64,000 nt of DNA from NCBI GenBank assembly GCA_009692115.1, contig SHZU01000011.1:55156-119155 (forward strand), given 5' to 3'. Position numbers and translations under genes: made by a program. Below the pieces are notes generated by a model. It was not told where the DNA came from. It saw nothing but the letters and a program-made list of their open reading frames with translations, and did no database searches. This stretch comes from Gemmatimonadota bacterium. Lineage in GTDB: Bacteria > Gemmatimonadota > Gemmatimonadetes > Gemmatimonadales > GWC2-71-9. Of the stretch, positions 29,840 to 37,744 are shown in pieces. How positions within the stretch are numbered: the first letter of the stretch is position 1; each line of letters opens with the position of its first letter.

Positions 29840-30734
29840 GCCGCCGGGAGCCGGAGGGCCTGGTCCGGCCGGAGACGATACCACGTCGGGAGGGCGTTCA
29901 GCCGCCGGAGCCGGGCCTCGCTCACCCCATGGCGGGCGGCGAGATCGGTTACCGTGTCCCCCCGCCGCCCCCGCACCGGGGCACCCACGCGATCGCCACG
30001 GAGGCCCCCGGCCGGCCCCGCTCGGCGGAGGCGAGCCGGATCGGCCGGTCCACCAACACCGAATCGAAGGCGGGCGCCGGAAGCGGCGGAACCTCGACGC
30101 CGAATCGCCCTGGATCTCTGCCGATGGCCGCGGCGGCCAGCAGCTGGGGCACGTAGTTGCGGGTCTCATTGGGGAGGAGTCCGCGATCGGCCAGCGTAAA
30201 GAAGTCGGGGGTGCCCGTCGAAATCTTCTGCAGACCCCGGCTCACCCGTCCGGCACCGCTGTTGTAGGCCGCCGCCAGCAGTGGCGAGCCGAACGTGCGG
30301 GTCAGGTCGCCGAGGTGGCGAATGGCCGCGTCGGTTGCCCGATTCGGATCCCGGCGTTCGTCGATCCACGGATCGACCCGGAGCCCGAGTTCCCGGGCAG
30401 TTTCGGGCATGAACTGCCACATGCCCGCCGCGCCGGCGCGGCTCACGGCCGTATTGGAAAACCCGCTTTCGATGATCGGCAGATAGGAAAACTCGGCTGG
30501 TAACCCGGCCTGGGTCAGCTTCGACTCGATGGCCGGCCGGTACTTCGATCCTCGGGCCAGCCATTCGGTTATCCGGGCCCGGGCGGGACCGGTGAAGTAG
30601 GCCAGGTATCGCCCGACCTCAGGCTGCTGCTCCAACCCGGCGAACGCGCTCTGGGCGGTTGAATCCTGGGCCAGGAGACGGGGGGCTGTGGCCAGCACGA
30701 TGAGCACCAGGCGGAATCGGGGAGCGATGGGCAT
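29836..30734 (-). CDS. Lytic transglycosylase with LysM tail, frameshifted
   Basis: The intact part (29949-30734, 261 residues) has a signal peptide (LVLIVLATAPRLLA), then an SLT domain with catalytic Glu near 89 in LPIIESGFSNTAVSRAGAAG, FMPETARELGL, and AAYNSGAGRVSRGL: an MltD-type peptidoglycan lyase. After WVPR the frame runs into a stop, but the next frame encodes a clear LysM domain (RGRRGDTVTDLAARHGVSEA ... RLRRLN ... LRPDQALRLP) ending with TAA at 29836. One extra base near 29974-29980 would join them as WVPRVRGRRGDTV. Either a sequence error or a recent frameshift that removes the wall-binding tail. Confidence 0.85.
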
Positions 30735-30876
30735 GCCCGCGAGAGAGGCAGGTCGCGAGCCGTTCTCAGTGTGGAGCGTAAGCTGTTGTCATGGAATGAG
30801 ATGAAAGCAGGGAGCTCTCCGAAGTATCCGTCGGGTTCCGGCCAGCTTTGCCGTCCTGGCCCGCAGTTCCTGCCGC
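30735..30876. other. Intergenic region, nothing recognised
   Basis: 142 bases between divergently read-out promoter of the transglycosylase and the end of the FadD-like gene; no hairpin with U-tract or coding potential seen. Confidence 0.4.
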
Positions 30877-32709
30877 TTAGCCCTCGATTTGGCCCTCGGC
30901 GTCGGCGGCCAAGTAGACGGCCTCGATCGCGTCCCGATAATGGGCCTCGACCACCCTCCGGCGCACCGAGAGCTTCGGCGTCAGCTCGCCGCTCTCGATC
31001 GAGAACTCCCGGGCCACGATCAAGAATCGTTTCGGGACCTCGAACCGAGCCAGCTCGCGGAGGTGTTTCATCGCCTCGGCCTCGAGATGTTTGACCACCC
31101 GGTCCAGACCGATCAACTCAGCCCGGGTGGTCCAGGTCAGTCCCTCGCGGGTGGCCCAGGCTTCGAGGACCGGGAACATCGGGGCGAGCAGGGCGATCGG
31201 GAATTTCCGCCGGTCGCCTAACAGCACGGCGTTGGCGATAAACGGGTTCTGGCGGAGCAAGCCCTCGATCGGCTGGGGCGCGATCTTCTTGCCGCCGGCG
31301 GTGGCGATCAGGTCTTTCTTCCGGTCGGTGATCTTGAGGTAGCCATCCTCGTCGATCTCACCGATGTCGCCGGTGTGGAACCACCCGTCGGGATTAATGG
31401 CCAGAGCGGTTTCCGCCGGCCGGCCGAAATAGCCGCGCATCACGTGGGGGCCGCGGGTCAGGATCTCGCCGTCGGGCGCGATCATCACCTCGACACCGGG
31501 AATTGGCCGCCCGACGGTTCCGAAACGAATGTGGGGCAAGGTGTTGACCGTGATGACCGGGGACGTTTCCGTCAGGCCGTACCCTTCCAGGATCGGGAGG
31601 CCGGCGGCGTAGAAAAATTTGGCGATCTCCGCCGAAAGCGGGGCGCCCCCGGAAAGAAAGAACTTGAGCCGACCGCCCACTCGGGCCCGGATTCGCCGAA
31701 AGACCAGCCGGTCGGCCAGGAATCGCTCGATCCGAAGCCAGAGCGGGATCGGCTGGTGGGCCACGGCGAGGTCGGCGGCCCGCTCGCCGACGCCCTTGGC
31801 CCAGAAGAATATCCAGCGGGCCAGAGGCGAGCCCCGGATCGCGGTTTCGAGGGCCCGGGCGTAGATCTTCTCATACAGCCGGGGCACGGCGGCCACGACC
31901 GTCGGGCGGAGTTCGGCCAGATTGGCCGGGACCGCCTCGAGGCTTTCCGCGTAGTTGATCGTCACCCCCGCACTGAACATGCTGTAGTGACCGGTCATCC
32001 GCTCGAAGATGTGGGAGAGCGGGAGCAGCGAGAGGCATTCGTCGGTGTCCGTTACCGGAAGGACCGACATCCCGGCCCGCACGTTGGAGGCGATGTTGCC
32101 GTGGGTCAGCATCACGCCCTTGGGCTCGCCGGTGGTCCCCGAGGTGTAGATGATCGTCGCGAGGTCCTCGGGGCCGGCCCGGAGCGCCTCCTCGCGCCAA
32201 TCCGGCCACTGGGCGGCCGCCGCCTGTCCAGCCGCCGCCAATTGATCGAGCGACTGGACCCGCGGGCCGGTGACGGCGGGGTCGAACGCCACGATCCACT
32301 CGAGGGCCGGCAGGGTGGGCAAGAATTCCGCGAGCTTGGCGTACTGGCCGGCGCTCGACACGAACAAGACCCGGGCCCCGGAGTCGGCGAGCAGGTACTG
32401 GGTTTGCTTGCCGGTCAGCGTGGGATAGATCGGCACATCGGCGGCCCGAGCGGCCAGGCAGGCGAAGTCGACGAACGCCCACTCGGGGCGATTTTCCGAC
32501 AGGATGGCCACTCGGTCGCCCGGATGAATGCCTAACGCCAACAAGCCCTGGCTGATTGCCTCGATGGTTTGGGCTACCTCGGCGTAGGGGTACTCCCGCC
32601 ACCGGCCCTCCCGTTTGGCCCGGAGCGCGACCCGTTCCGGCGGGAACCGGTCGATCGCTTCGAAATAGAGCGCCGTCAGCGTCGGTGGGCCGAGTTTCGG
32701 CTGGCTCAC
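30877..32709 (-). CDS. Long-chain fatty-acid-CoA ligase (FadD15-like AMP-forming)
   Basis: 610 residues, the size of the bacterial long-chain acyl-CoA synthetases. P-loop IIYTSGTTGEPKGVMLTHGN near residue 185, LPLSHIFERM, GYGLTETSPVI near 390, DGWFHTGDIGEIDEDGYLKI and DRKKDLIATAGGKKIAP near 470. It activates fatty acids to acyl-CoA. The start overlaps the upstream lipoprotein stop by four bases, making an operon with the Ig-like lipoprotein and TPR genes. Confidence 0.93.
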   Translation of the reverse strand: MSQPKLGPPTLTALYFEAIDRFPPERVALRAKREGRWREYPYAEVAQTIEAISQGLLALGIHPGDRVAILSENRPEWAFVDFACLAARAADVPIYPTLTGKQTQYLLADSGARVLFVSSAGQYAKLAEFLPTLPALEWIVAFDPAVTGPRVQSLDQLAAAGQAAAAQWPDWREEALRAGPEDLATIIYTSGTTGEPKGVMLTHGNIASNVRAGMSVLPVTDTDECLSLLPLSHIFERMTGHYSMFSAGVTINYAESLEAVPANLAELRPTVVAAVPRLYEKIYARALETAIRGSPLARWIFFWAKGVGERAADLAVAHQPIPLWLRIERFLADRLVFRRIRARVGGRLKFFLSGGAPLSAEIAKFFYAAGLPILEGYGLTETSPVITVNTLPHIRFGTVGRPIPGVEVMIAPDGEILTRGPHVMRGYFGRPAETALAINPDGWFHTGDIGEIDEDGYLKITDRKKDLIATAGGKKIAPQPIEGLLRQNPFIANAVLLGDRRKFPIALLAPMFPVLEAWATREGLTWTTRAELIGLDRVVKHLEAEAMKHLRELARFEVPKRFLIVAREFSIESGELTPKLSVRRRVVEAHYRDAIEAVYLAADAEGQIEG

Positions 32710-33476
32710 TGGTGGAGGAACCTGATTACGACGCGGCGGCCCGAGCCGGGGATCTTCTCGCCGGAGGCCCGGTACGCGTTGATCTCGACGACGGCACGGT
32801 CGGGCACGACCCGTCCCTTGACGCCCCGGACGGTGGCGATGGCGAGGCCGTTGGTGCCGGTGGTCAACGAATCGGCCGTTCGCCCGGACAGAAATCCGAC
32901 GGTCGGCGAGTCCACGGGCGCCGGTTCGATCAGGCGAAGCGCCACCGGCCGGCCAATGACGCCGACCCGGGGGGCCCCGCCTTCGAGCGCCACCCGGACC
33001 TGAACCCCGATCGTGTCCCGGGTGACGTTCAGCGAATCGACGCCGTCGAGCCGGAGGGTGTCAACCCGCGCCGTGAGGGTGAATTTGACAGCAGCGGGGG
33101 TGGAGACCAGCGTGTCTTTGCCGAACACGGCGATCTGGACGTCGGCGGTGCCGACAGCCTTCCGGGCCGTGACGATGCCCCGGACGGTGTCAATCGCGAT
33201 CGCGGCCGTGTCGACGGTTCGCCAGGTCAGGGCCGCGGGCACGCTGTCGCCCTTGGCGTTTCGGGCCACCACCCGAATGGTCACCGACCGGCCTTCCTCG
33301 AGAAACGAGTTGGCCGGCTGGGTGATCTCGAGAAAGGAGATCTGGTCGTCGTTCTCGAAGGCGCCGCTGCAGCCGATGAAGCCGGCCGCCAGGGCGCCAA
33401 CGATCAGACTGAGCCGACGGCGGCCGCCGGCGTTTCTTCGAGATCCCGAAGGGCGGTGGAGGCGTGCTGGATCCAA
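32706..33476 (-). CDS. Lipoprotein with bacterial Ig-like domain
   Basis: About 256 residues from TTG 33476. An arginine-rich N-region leads into LSLIVGALAAGFIGC, a lipobox with Cys near residue 48, so the mature protein is lipid-anchored. The rest is beta-rich with Ig-like (Big_2-type) features: ITQPANSFLEEGRSVTIRVV, ALTWRTVDTAAIAIDTVRG and IVTARKAVGTADVQI. Likely an extracytoplasmic adhesion or structural protein. The start is uncertain because it lies within the TPR gene upstream; a later non-canonical start would shorten the N-region. Confidence 0.65.
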   Translation of the reverse strand: MDPARLHRPSGSRRNAGGRRRLSLIVGALAAGFIGCSGAFENDDQISFLEITQPANSFLEEGRSVTIRVVARNAKGDSVPAALTWRTVDTAAIAIDTVRGIVTARKAVGTADVQIAVFGKDTLVSTPAAVKFTLTARVDTLRLDGVDSLNVTRDTIGVQVRVALEGGAPRVGVIGRPVALRLIEPAPVDSPTVGFLSGRTADSLTTGTNGLAIATVRGVKGRVVPDRAVVEINAYRASGEKIPGSGRRVVIRFLHQ

Positions 33477-33853
33477 CGATCGGCGTCCGATCCTCGAGGG
33501 GGTTTGGTCAGAAAGGCGCGGAGATGATCCGCGGCCCGGTCGAGGTCCCCACGTTTGAGATGCAGGAACGCTAGACCATAATGGGCACCCGAGAGCGAAT
33601 CGTCCAGTTCGAGGGCCCGTCGGTAGTGGCGGATCGCCTCGTCGGGCTGCCCCGTCTTGGTACAGGCGATGGCCATATTCTGGAGGATTCGGGGATCGTT
33701 GGGGTTGTCCCGGAGTCCGAGGCGGTAACTGGTCAAGGCGGCGACGAAATCGCCCTGCCGCTCGAGGGCCAGGGCTTCGTTCAGATAGTCGAGGCGCTGG
33801 GGTTCGCTCGGGGTCGAACTCAACCGATCCAGGACGCGTCGAAAGAAACTCAT
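33404..33853 (-). CDS. TPR-repeat protein
   Basis: 149 residues with three or so tetratricopeptide repeats (EALALERQGDFVAALTSYRL, MAIACTKTGQPDEAIRHYRR, YGLAFLHLKRGDLDRAADHL). No signal peptide, so probably a cytosolic scaffold. It overlaps the lipoprotein gene start by 73 bases. Confidence 0.85.
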   Translation of the reverse strand: MSFFRRVLDRLSSTPSEPQRLDYLNEALALERQGDFVAALTSYRLGLRDNPNDPRILQNMAIACTKTGQPDEAIRHYRRALELDDSLSGAHYGLAFLHLKRGDLDRAADHLRAFLTKPPRGSDADRWIQHASTALRDLEETPAAAVGSV

Positions 33854-34047
33854 GAGCGGGGGTCGTCTCCGATTTTCCAGGGGTCGCTGCGCCGTTGCTA
33901 CAACATAAGAAAGTTGTTGATCCGATGCAATACAAGTCGTTGCGGCGTCGACTCGATCGGCTCCACCTTGCGGCTGACTTTCGGACCACCTGGCGGGTCC
34001 CTATGTTTGGGGGCCCCCTAGCCAACCCCCTCATTGAGGAGCTTGTC
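33854..34047. promoter_or_regulatory. Divergent intergenic region
   Basis: Contains ACAAC-ATAAGAAA-GTTGT (33900-33917), an imperfectly placed 5-base inverted repeat in an AT-rich patch that may mark a promoter for the phosphoribosyltransferase gene. Confidence 0.3.
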
Positions 34048-34563
34048 ATGCCACGGCGTCCAGTGGACCCGACTCGGGGAATCCTCGAGATTGATTGGCC
34101 CCTGTTCGGGGAGCTCTGCCGGGCCTTGGCCCTGAAGGTGTCCCGGAGCTACGATCCCGAGGTCATCCTGGGAATCGCCAAGGCTGGGGTCATCCCGGGG
34201 GCGGTGGTGGCGGCCATCCTGGAGCGGGAGTTCAGCTCGATGACCGTGACCCGGAAGAAGGCCGGCTCGATGCCGGTGCTGGTCAGCGGGCCCCCCGCCT
34301 CGATCCAAGGCCGCCGGGTGCTGGTCGTCGACGAAACCTGCGACTCCGGGCACACCCTCAAACTCGCGCTCAATGAAGTCCGGGCCCAGTTGCCCGCGGA
34401 GGTTCGGACCGCGGTGTCGTTCAAGACCGGTGGGTATCAACCGGACTTTTTTTCCTTCGAAACCGACAAGGCGATCGTCCTGCCTTGGGATCGCGAAGTC
34501 ATCCGCGACGGCGAACTGATCCGCCGGCCGGCCGGAGCTTTGGGAACCGGTCTCAATGCGTGA
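34048..34563 (+). CDS. Phosphoribosyltransferase-fold protein
   Basis: 171 residues. The PRPP loop is VLVVDETCDSGHTLKLAL near residue 93; EVILGIAKAGVIPGAVVAAI near 35 is the conserved pyrophosphate loop region and the C-terminus has IVLPWDRE, as in xanthine/hypoxanthine phosphoribosyltransferase-like proteins. ATG 34048 is chosen because GAGGAGC precedes it; the frame is open further upstream. It ends eight bases inside the TldD-like gene. Which base it uses is not clear. Confidence 0.85.
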   Translation: MPRRPVDPTRGILEIDWPLFGELCRALALKVSRSYDPEVILGIAKAGVIPGAVVAAILEREFSSMTVTRKKAGSMPVLVSGPPASIQGRRVLVVDETCDSGHTLKLALNEVRAQLPAEVRTAVSFKTGGYQPDFFSFETDKAIVLPWDREVIRDGELIRRPAGALGTGLNA

Positions 34564-35917
34564 TCTGCTGGTCCAGGCTCTGAAGTCGGCCGGTGGCTAC
34601 GTCGAACTCCGGCTCCGCCGCCGCTGGTCGACCGCCGTGGTGTTCCGGAAGCAGCGCCTCGAAGTGGCCACCGAGTATCACGCCTTCGGCGGCGTGGCCC
34701 GTTGCCTGGTGCCGGGCCACGGGTGGGGGGCAGTGGCCTTTACCGACCCCGATCGCTCGGCGTTGGCGGTCGTCCGCGCCCACGAACTGTCGCTGGAGAC
34801 TCGTCCCGAACGCCCGATTACCCTCGCGCCGATTCCGATTCGGCAGGTCGATCAAGCGGACCTGCTGCTCGACGATCCCCGCTTGGTTTCCCTTGCGGAA
34901 AAACGTGAACTACTCGAGGGGCTGACCGGCGAATTGTTGGCCGCCGATCGGCGGCTGGCCGATTCCCGGACCAGCTACGGCGACTCAGTGTACGAAACGT
35001 GGCTGGCCACCAGCGAAGGGGTCTGGCTCCACGAATTGCGGAGCGAGGCAAGTCTCGGCGCCCTGGCCGTGGCTGGCGAGGACGGGGCCCAAGAGCGGGC
35101 CCTCGAGTCGGTCGCCGTGCTCGGCGGCTGGGGTTCGGTGGCGGGACGGGCTCCCATGTTCCGGGAGGTGGGCGAACGCGCCGTGGCCCGGCTCCATGCC
35201 GCGCCGGTCAAGGCCGGCCGGTATCCGGTTGTGTTCGACCCCCGCGCCACCGGGGCCCTGGTGCTCCAGACCATCACCAACCTGTGCCGGTCGCCCTCCC
35301 GGGGCATCGAGCGCGAGTTGTTGGCGTTAGGCACACGGATCGGCCCGGAGTTCCTGACCGTCGGGGACGATCCAACCGCCTCCGGGCTTCGGACCAGCCT
35401 GGCGCTCGACGACGAGGGCACCCCGGTCAACCACACGCACTTGGTCCAAAACGGCGTGGTCGTAGCCCACCTCCACACCCGGGAAACCGCGGCCCGCGCG
35501 GCGGTCGGGCCCACCGGACATGCCTTGGCCACCTCCCTCCGGTCGATTCCAGTGGCTCGCCCGACCAATAGCTACGTCGCCAAGGGGCCGGGCGACTCCG
35601 CCGCCCTGATCGGCGATGTGCCGTTAGGCATCTACGTGTCGGATGTCCTCGGCGTGGCGGTCGAAGGCCACCAAGTGACGCTGACGCCCGCGTCCACCCG
35701 GATGATTCGCAACGGGGTCTTGGCGGAGTCGGTCAAGTGCGCCCCGATCACGGCCGATCTCTTTGCCCTCTACGGCCGGCTCGACCGGGTCGGGGGCGAC
35801 TTTGCCTGGGATCCGAGCGCGGCCGCCCTCCACGACGCCGGCCCCCTTCGGCCGATTACCACCGGAGCGCCCCACACCCGGTTCGTCGATCTCGACATCG
35901 GCGCCCTCTACACATGA
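34556..35917 (+). CDS. TldD/PmbA-family protein lacking HExxxH
   Basis: 453 residues. The C-terminal family block is clear (LALDDEGTPVNHTHLVQNGV, RPTNSYVAKGPGD, VSDVLGVAVEGHQVTL). In TldD the metal-binding HEAxGHxxE motif sits before the DDEGTP block; here that stretch (near residues 231-250) reads LVLQTITNLCRSPSRGIERE with no histidine. TldD/TldE form a heterodimer that degrades unfolded peptides and matures microcins; TldE naturally lacks the motif but TldD does not. Its stop overlaps the next paralogue's start (ATGA). Confidence 0.85.
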   Translation: MRDLLVQALKSAGGYVELRLRRRWSTAVVFRKQRLEVATEYHAFGGVARCLVPGHGWGAVAFTDPDRSALAVVRAHELSLETRPERPITLAPIPIRQVDQADLLLDDPRLVSLAEKRELLEGLTGELLAADRRLADSRTSYGDSVYETWLATSEGVWLHELRSEASLGALAVAGEDGAQERALESVAVLGGWGSVAGRAPMFREVGERAVARLHAAPVKAGRYPVVFDPRATGALVLQTITNLCRSPSRGIERELLALGTRIGPEFLTVGDDPTASGLRTSLALDDEGTPVNHTHLVQNGVVVAHLHTRETAARAAVGPTGHALATSLRSIPVARPTNSYVAKGPGDSAALIGDVPLGIYVSDVLGVAVEGHQVTLTPASTRMIRNGVLAESVKCAPITADLFALYGRLDRVGGDFAWDPSAAALHDAGPLRPITTGAPHTRFVDLDIGALYT

Positions 35918-37179
35918 TGGCCGGGGTGCTCGCCGACCTTCGGTCGCGGGCGTCGCATGCCGACTTGGTGCGCGCCCGGGACGAGACCATCACCGTGGTA
36001 CTCTCCGCGGACCGTGAGGCCACCGTCTCGATCGACCAAAGCGACACCGTCCAGATTCGGGCCCTCGCCAACGGCCGCCTCGGCTGGGCCGGGGGCGACA
36101 CCGCCACGGTCGGCGCCGTGGCCGAGAGCGCGCTCCGGTCGGCCGCCGCCGGCGACCCTGCCGAGATGTTCTTCCCGGCTCCCGCGCCGATCCCGTCGGT
36201 CATCACCCGATCGCCGGCGGCGGCCGCGCTCACGGTTCCCGACTTGCTCGACCTCGCGGGGTCCGTGGCTGACCGCCTCAGGCGACTCAACCGTCGCGTC
36301 GAGACCTGGGCCGAACGCTCGGTGGGGACCGTCGACGTCGGGAGCAGCCGGGGTGTCTTGGCGTCATACGATGTCACGGTGGTCGGTCTTGGGATCTCGG
36401 TCGCTGGAGGACCCGGGCCCTGCCAGGTGCATGTGGCGAGCGTGCCGCCCCCGGACGACCCCGATCTCGAGTCGCTGGTGGCCGAAGTCGAAGCGCGATT
36501 TGCTCCGGAACCGCTCGACTTGGACGGCTTGCCCGCCACCGCGCGGGTCTGGTTCAAGCCACGGGCAGTGCGGGCCTTGCTGGCACCCCTGCTGGTTCGG
36601 CACTCAAGCGAGTGGAACACCAACGATCGGGGCCGCCCCATGGTCATCGACGGGCGGCTCTCGCTGGTCGACGATCCCCTGATCGACGGCCGCCCCGGCA
36701 GCCGGCCGGTCTGCGACGACGGGATTCCCACCCAACGCCGGACGCTGATCCGCGGGGGACAACCGGTGGCCGGTCTTCTCGACCTCCGAACCGCCTCGCG
36801 CCTCCGGCTTCCGGCCACCGGTCACGGCATTCGCCGGGGTTTTCGGCCGCCGGTGGCCCGGTACTCCAATCTGGTCCTCGAAGTGTCCGAACCCGGCGTG
36901 TCCAACTTGGCCCGGGCCGTCGGCGACGGCTTGTTGGTTTCCGAGATTGAAGTCGGTCCGGCGCCGAATCCGGCGCCGGGGGTCTTCCGGGTGGCGGTAC
37001 CGTGGTGCTATCGGATTGTGGGCGGCCGGATTGTCGGCCGGGTTGAACGGGCGGTGCTCGCGGGGGATGTCGGCCGGTTGTTCCAACAGGTGGCGGCCAT
37101 CGGTGCCGACGCCCAATGGCACGGGGCCGTCCGAGTCCCGTCGTTGGTTCTTGATGGAGTCGGGGTGACGCTCCGGTAG
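35914..37179 (+). CDS. TldE/PmbA-like protein, second paralogue
   Basis: 421 residues. Shares the family plan (N-terminal ETITVVLSADREATVSIDQ, C-terminal CDDGIPTQRRTLIRGGQPVA and GDGLLVSEIEVGPAPNPAPG) but is divergent and also lacks HExxxH. Its tail ends in SLVLDGVGVTLR. Coupled to the preceding paralogue, as TldD and TldE partners usually are. ATG 35914 and 35917 are both in frame. If the pair is active it must use other residues; if not it may be a scaffold or peptide-binding dimer. Confidence 0.8.
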   Translation: MMAGVLADLRSRASHADLVRARDETITVVLSADREATVSIDQSDTVQIRALANGRLGWAGGDTATVGAVAESALRSAAAGDPAEMFFPAPAPIPSVITRSPAAAALTVPDLLDLAGSVADRLRRLNRRVETWAERSVGTVDVGSSRGVLASYDVTVVGLGISVAGGPGPCQVHVASVPPPDDPDLESLVAEVEARFAPEPLDLDGLPATARVWFKPRAVRALLAPLLVRHSSEWNTNDRGRPMVIDGRLSLVDDPLIDGRPGSRPVCDDGIPTQRRTLIRGGQPVAGLLDLRTASRLRLPATGHGIRRGFRPPVARYSNLVLEVSEPGVSNLARAVGDGLLVSEIEVGPAPNPAPGVFRVAVPWCYRIVGGRIVGRVERAVLAGDVGRLFQQVAAIGADAQWHGAVRVPSLVLDGVGVTLR

Positions 37180-37180
37180 G

Positions 37181-37735
37181 TTATTTCTTGAGTTCGCCGA
37201 CGAGGGCGTCGAAGGTCTTGCCGGCGACCATGCCTTCGTACATCCAGGTCAAGAGGTCGGGGCTGCCCACCAGAAACCGGCATCGCGCTTCGCCCCGGCT
37301 CCGGCACTCGACCTCCATGACCGCCGCGGGATACCCGCCGAGCCGGGTAAAGAAATCCGAAAGCAAGCCGCAGGTAAAATGGCACGACGGCACCCCCGCT
37401 CCCCGGGGTTCGGCTTCGGCCCAGTCTCCGCTGTTCAGGCAGAAGAGACCCGGGGCCAGAGTTTCCACAGCGACCGACCCCCAGCCTTCCTCCAAAAAGA
37501 AGCCGGCCAGCGCCTCACCGAGGTATCGGGCATCAAGTGCCTGCGGCGTCTCGACACCATAGCGGTCGACAATCGATCCGACGAATCCGTTGTATCCGCT
37601 GGCCCCGGCCGAGAATCCGATTTCCCGAAGCAAACCGGCGGCCTGCGCGGGTACTTCACGTTCGAGGACGACCCGCAATTGGTCGAGGGCGGCGCGGCCG
37701 ACCGCGAGACGAGGGTGCGTAGTGGTGGAGACCAA
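37181..37735 (-). CDS. V4R-domain protein
   Basis: 184 residues. The C-terminal half has the 4-vinyl-reductase/V4R pattern: PSCHFTCGLLSDFFTRLGG and VMEVECRSRGEARCRFLVG with conserved cysteines near residues 118, 144 and 152. V4R domains bind small hydrophobic ligands in sensors such as XylR and in BchJ-like proteins. No DNA-binding domain is present. It lies 10 bases before ligA on the same strand; function unknown. Confidence 0.75.
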   Translation of the reverse strand: MVSTTTHPRLAVGRAALDQLRVVLEREVPAQAAGLLREIGFSAGASGYNGFVGSIVDRYGVETPQALDARYLGEALAGFFLEEGWGSVAVETLAPGLFCLNSGDWAEAEPRGAGVPSCHFTCGLLSDFFTRLGGYPAAVMEVECRSRGEARCRFLVGSPDLLTWMYEGMVAGKTFDALVGELKK

Positions 37736-37744
37736 GAGTCCAAG

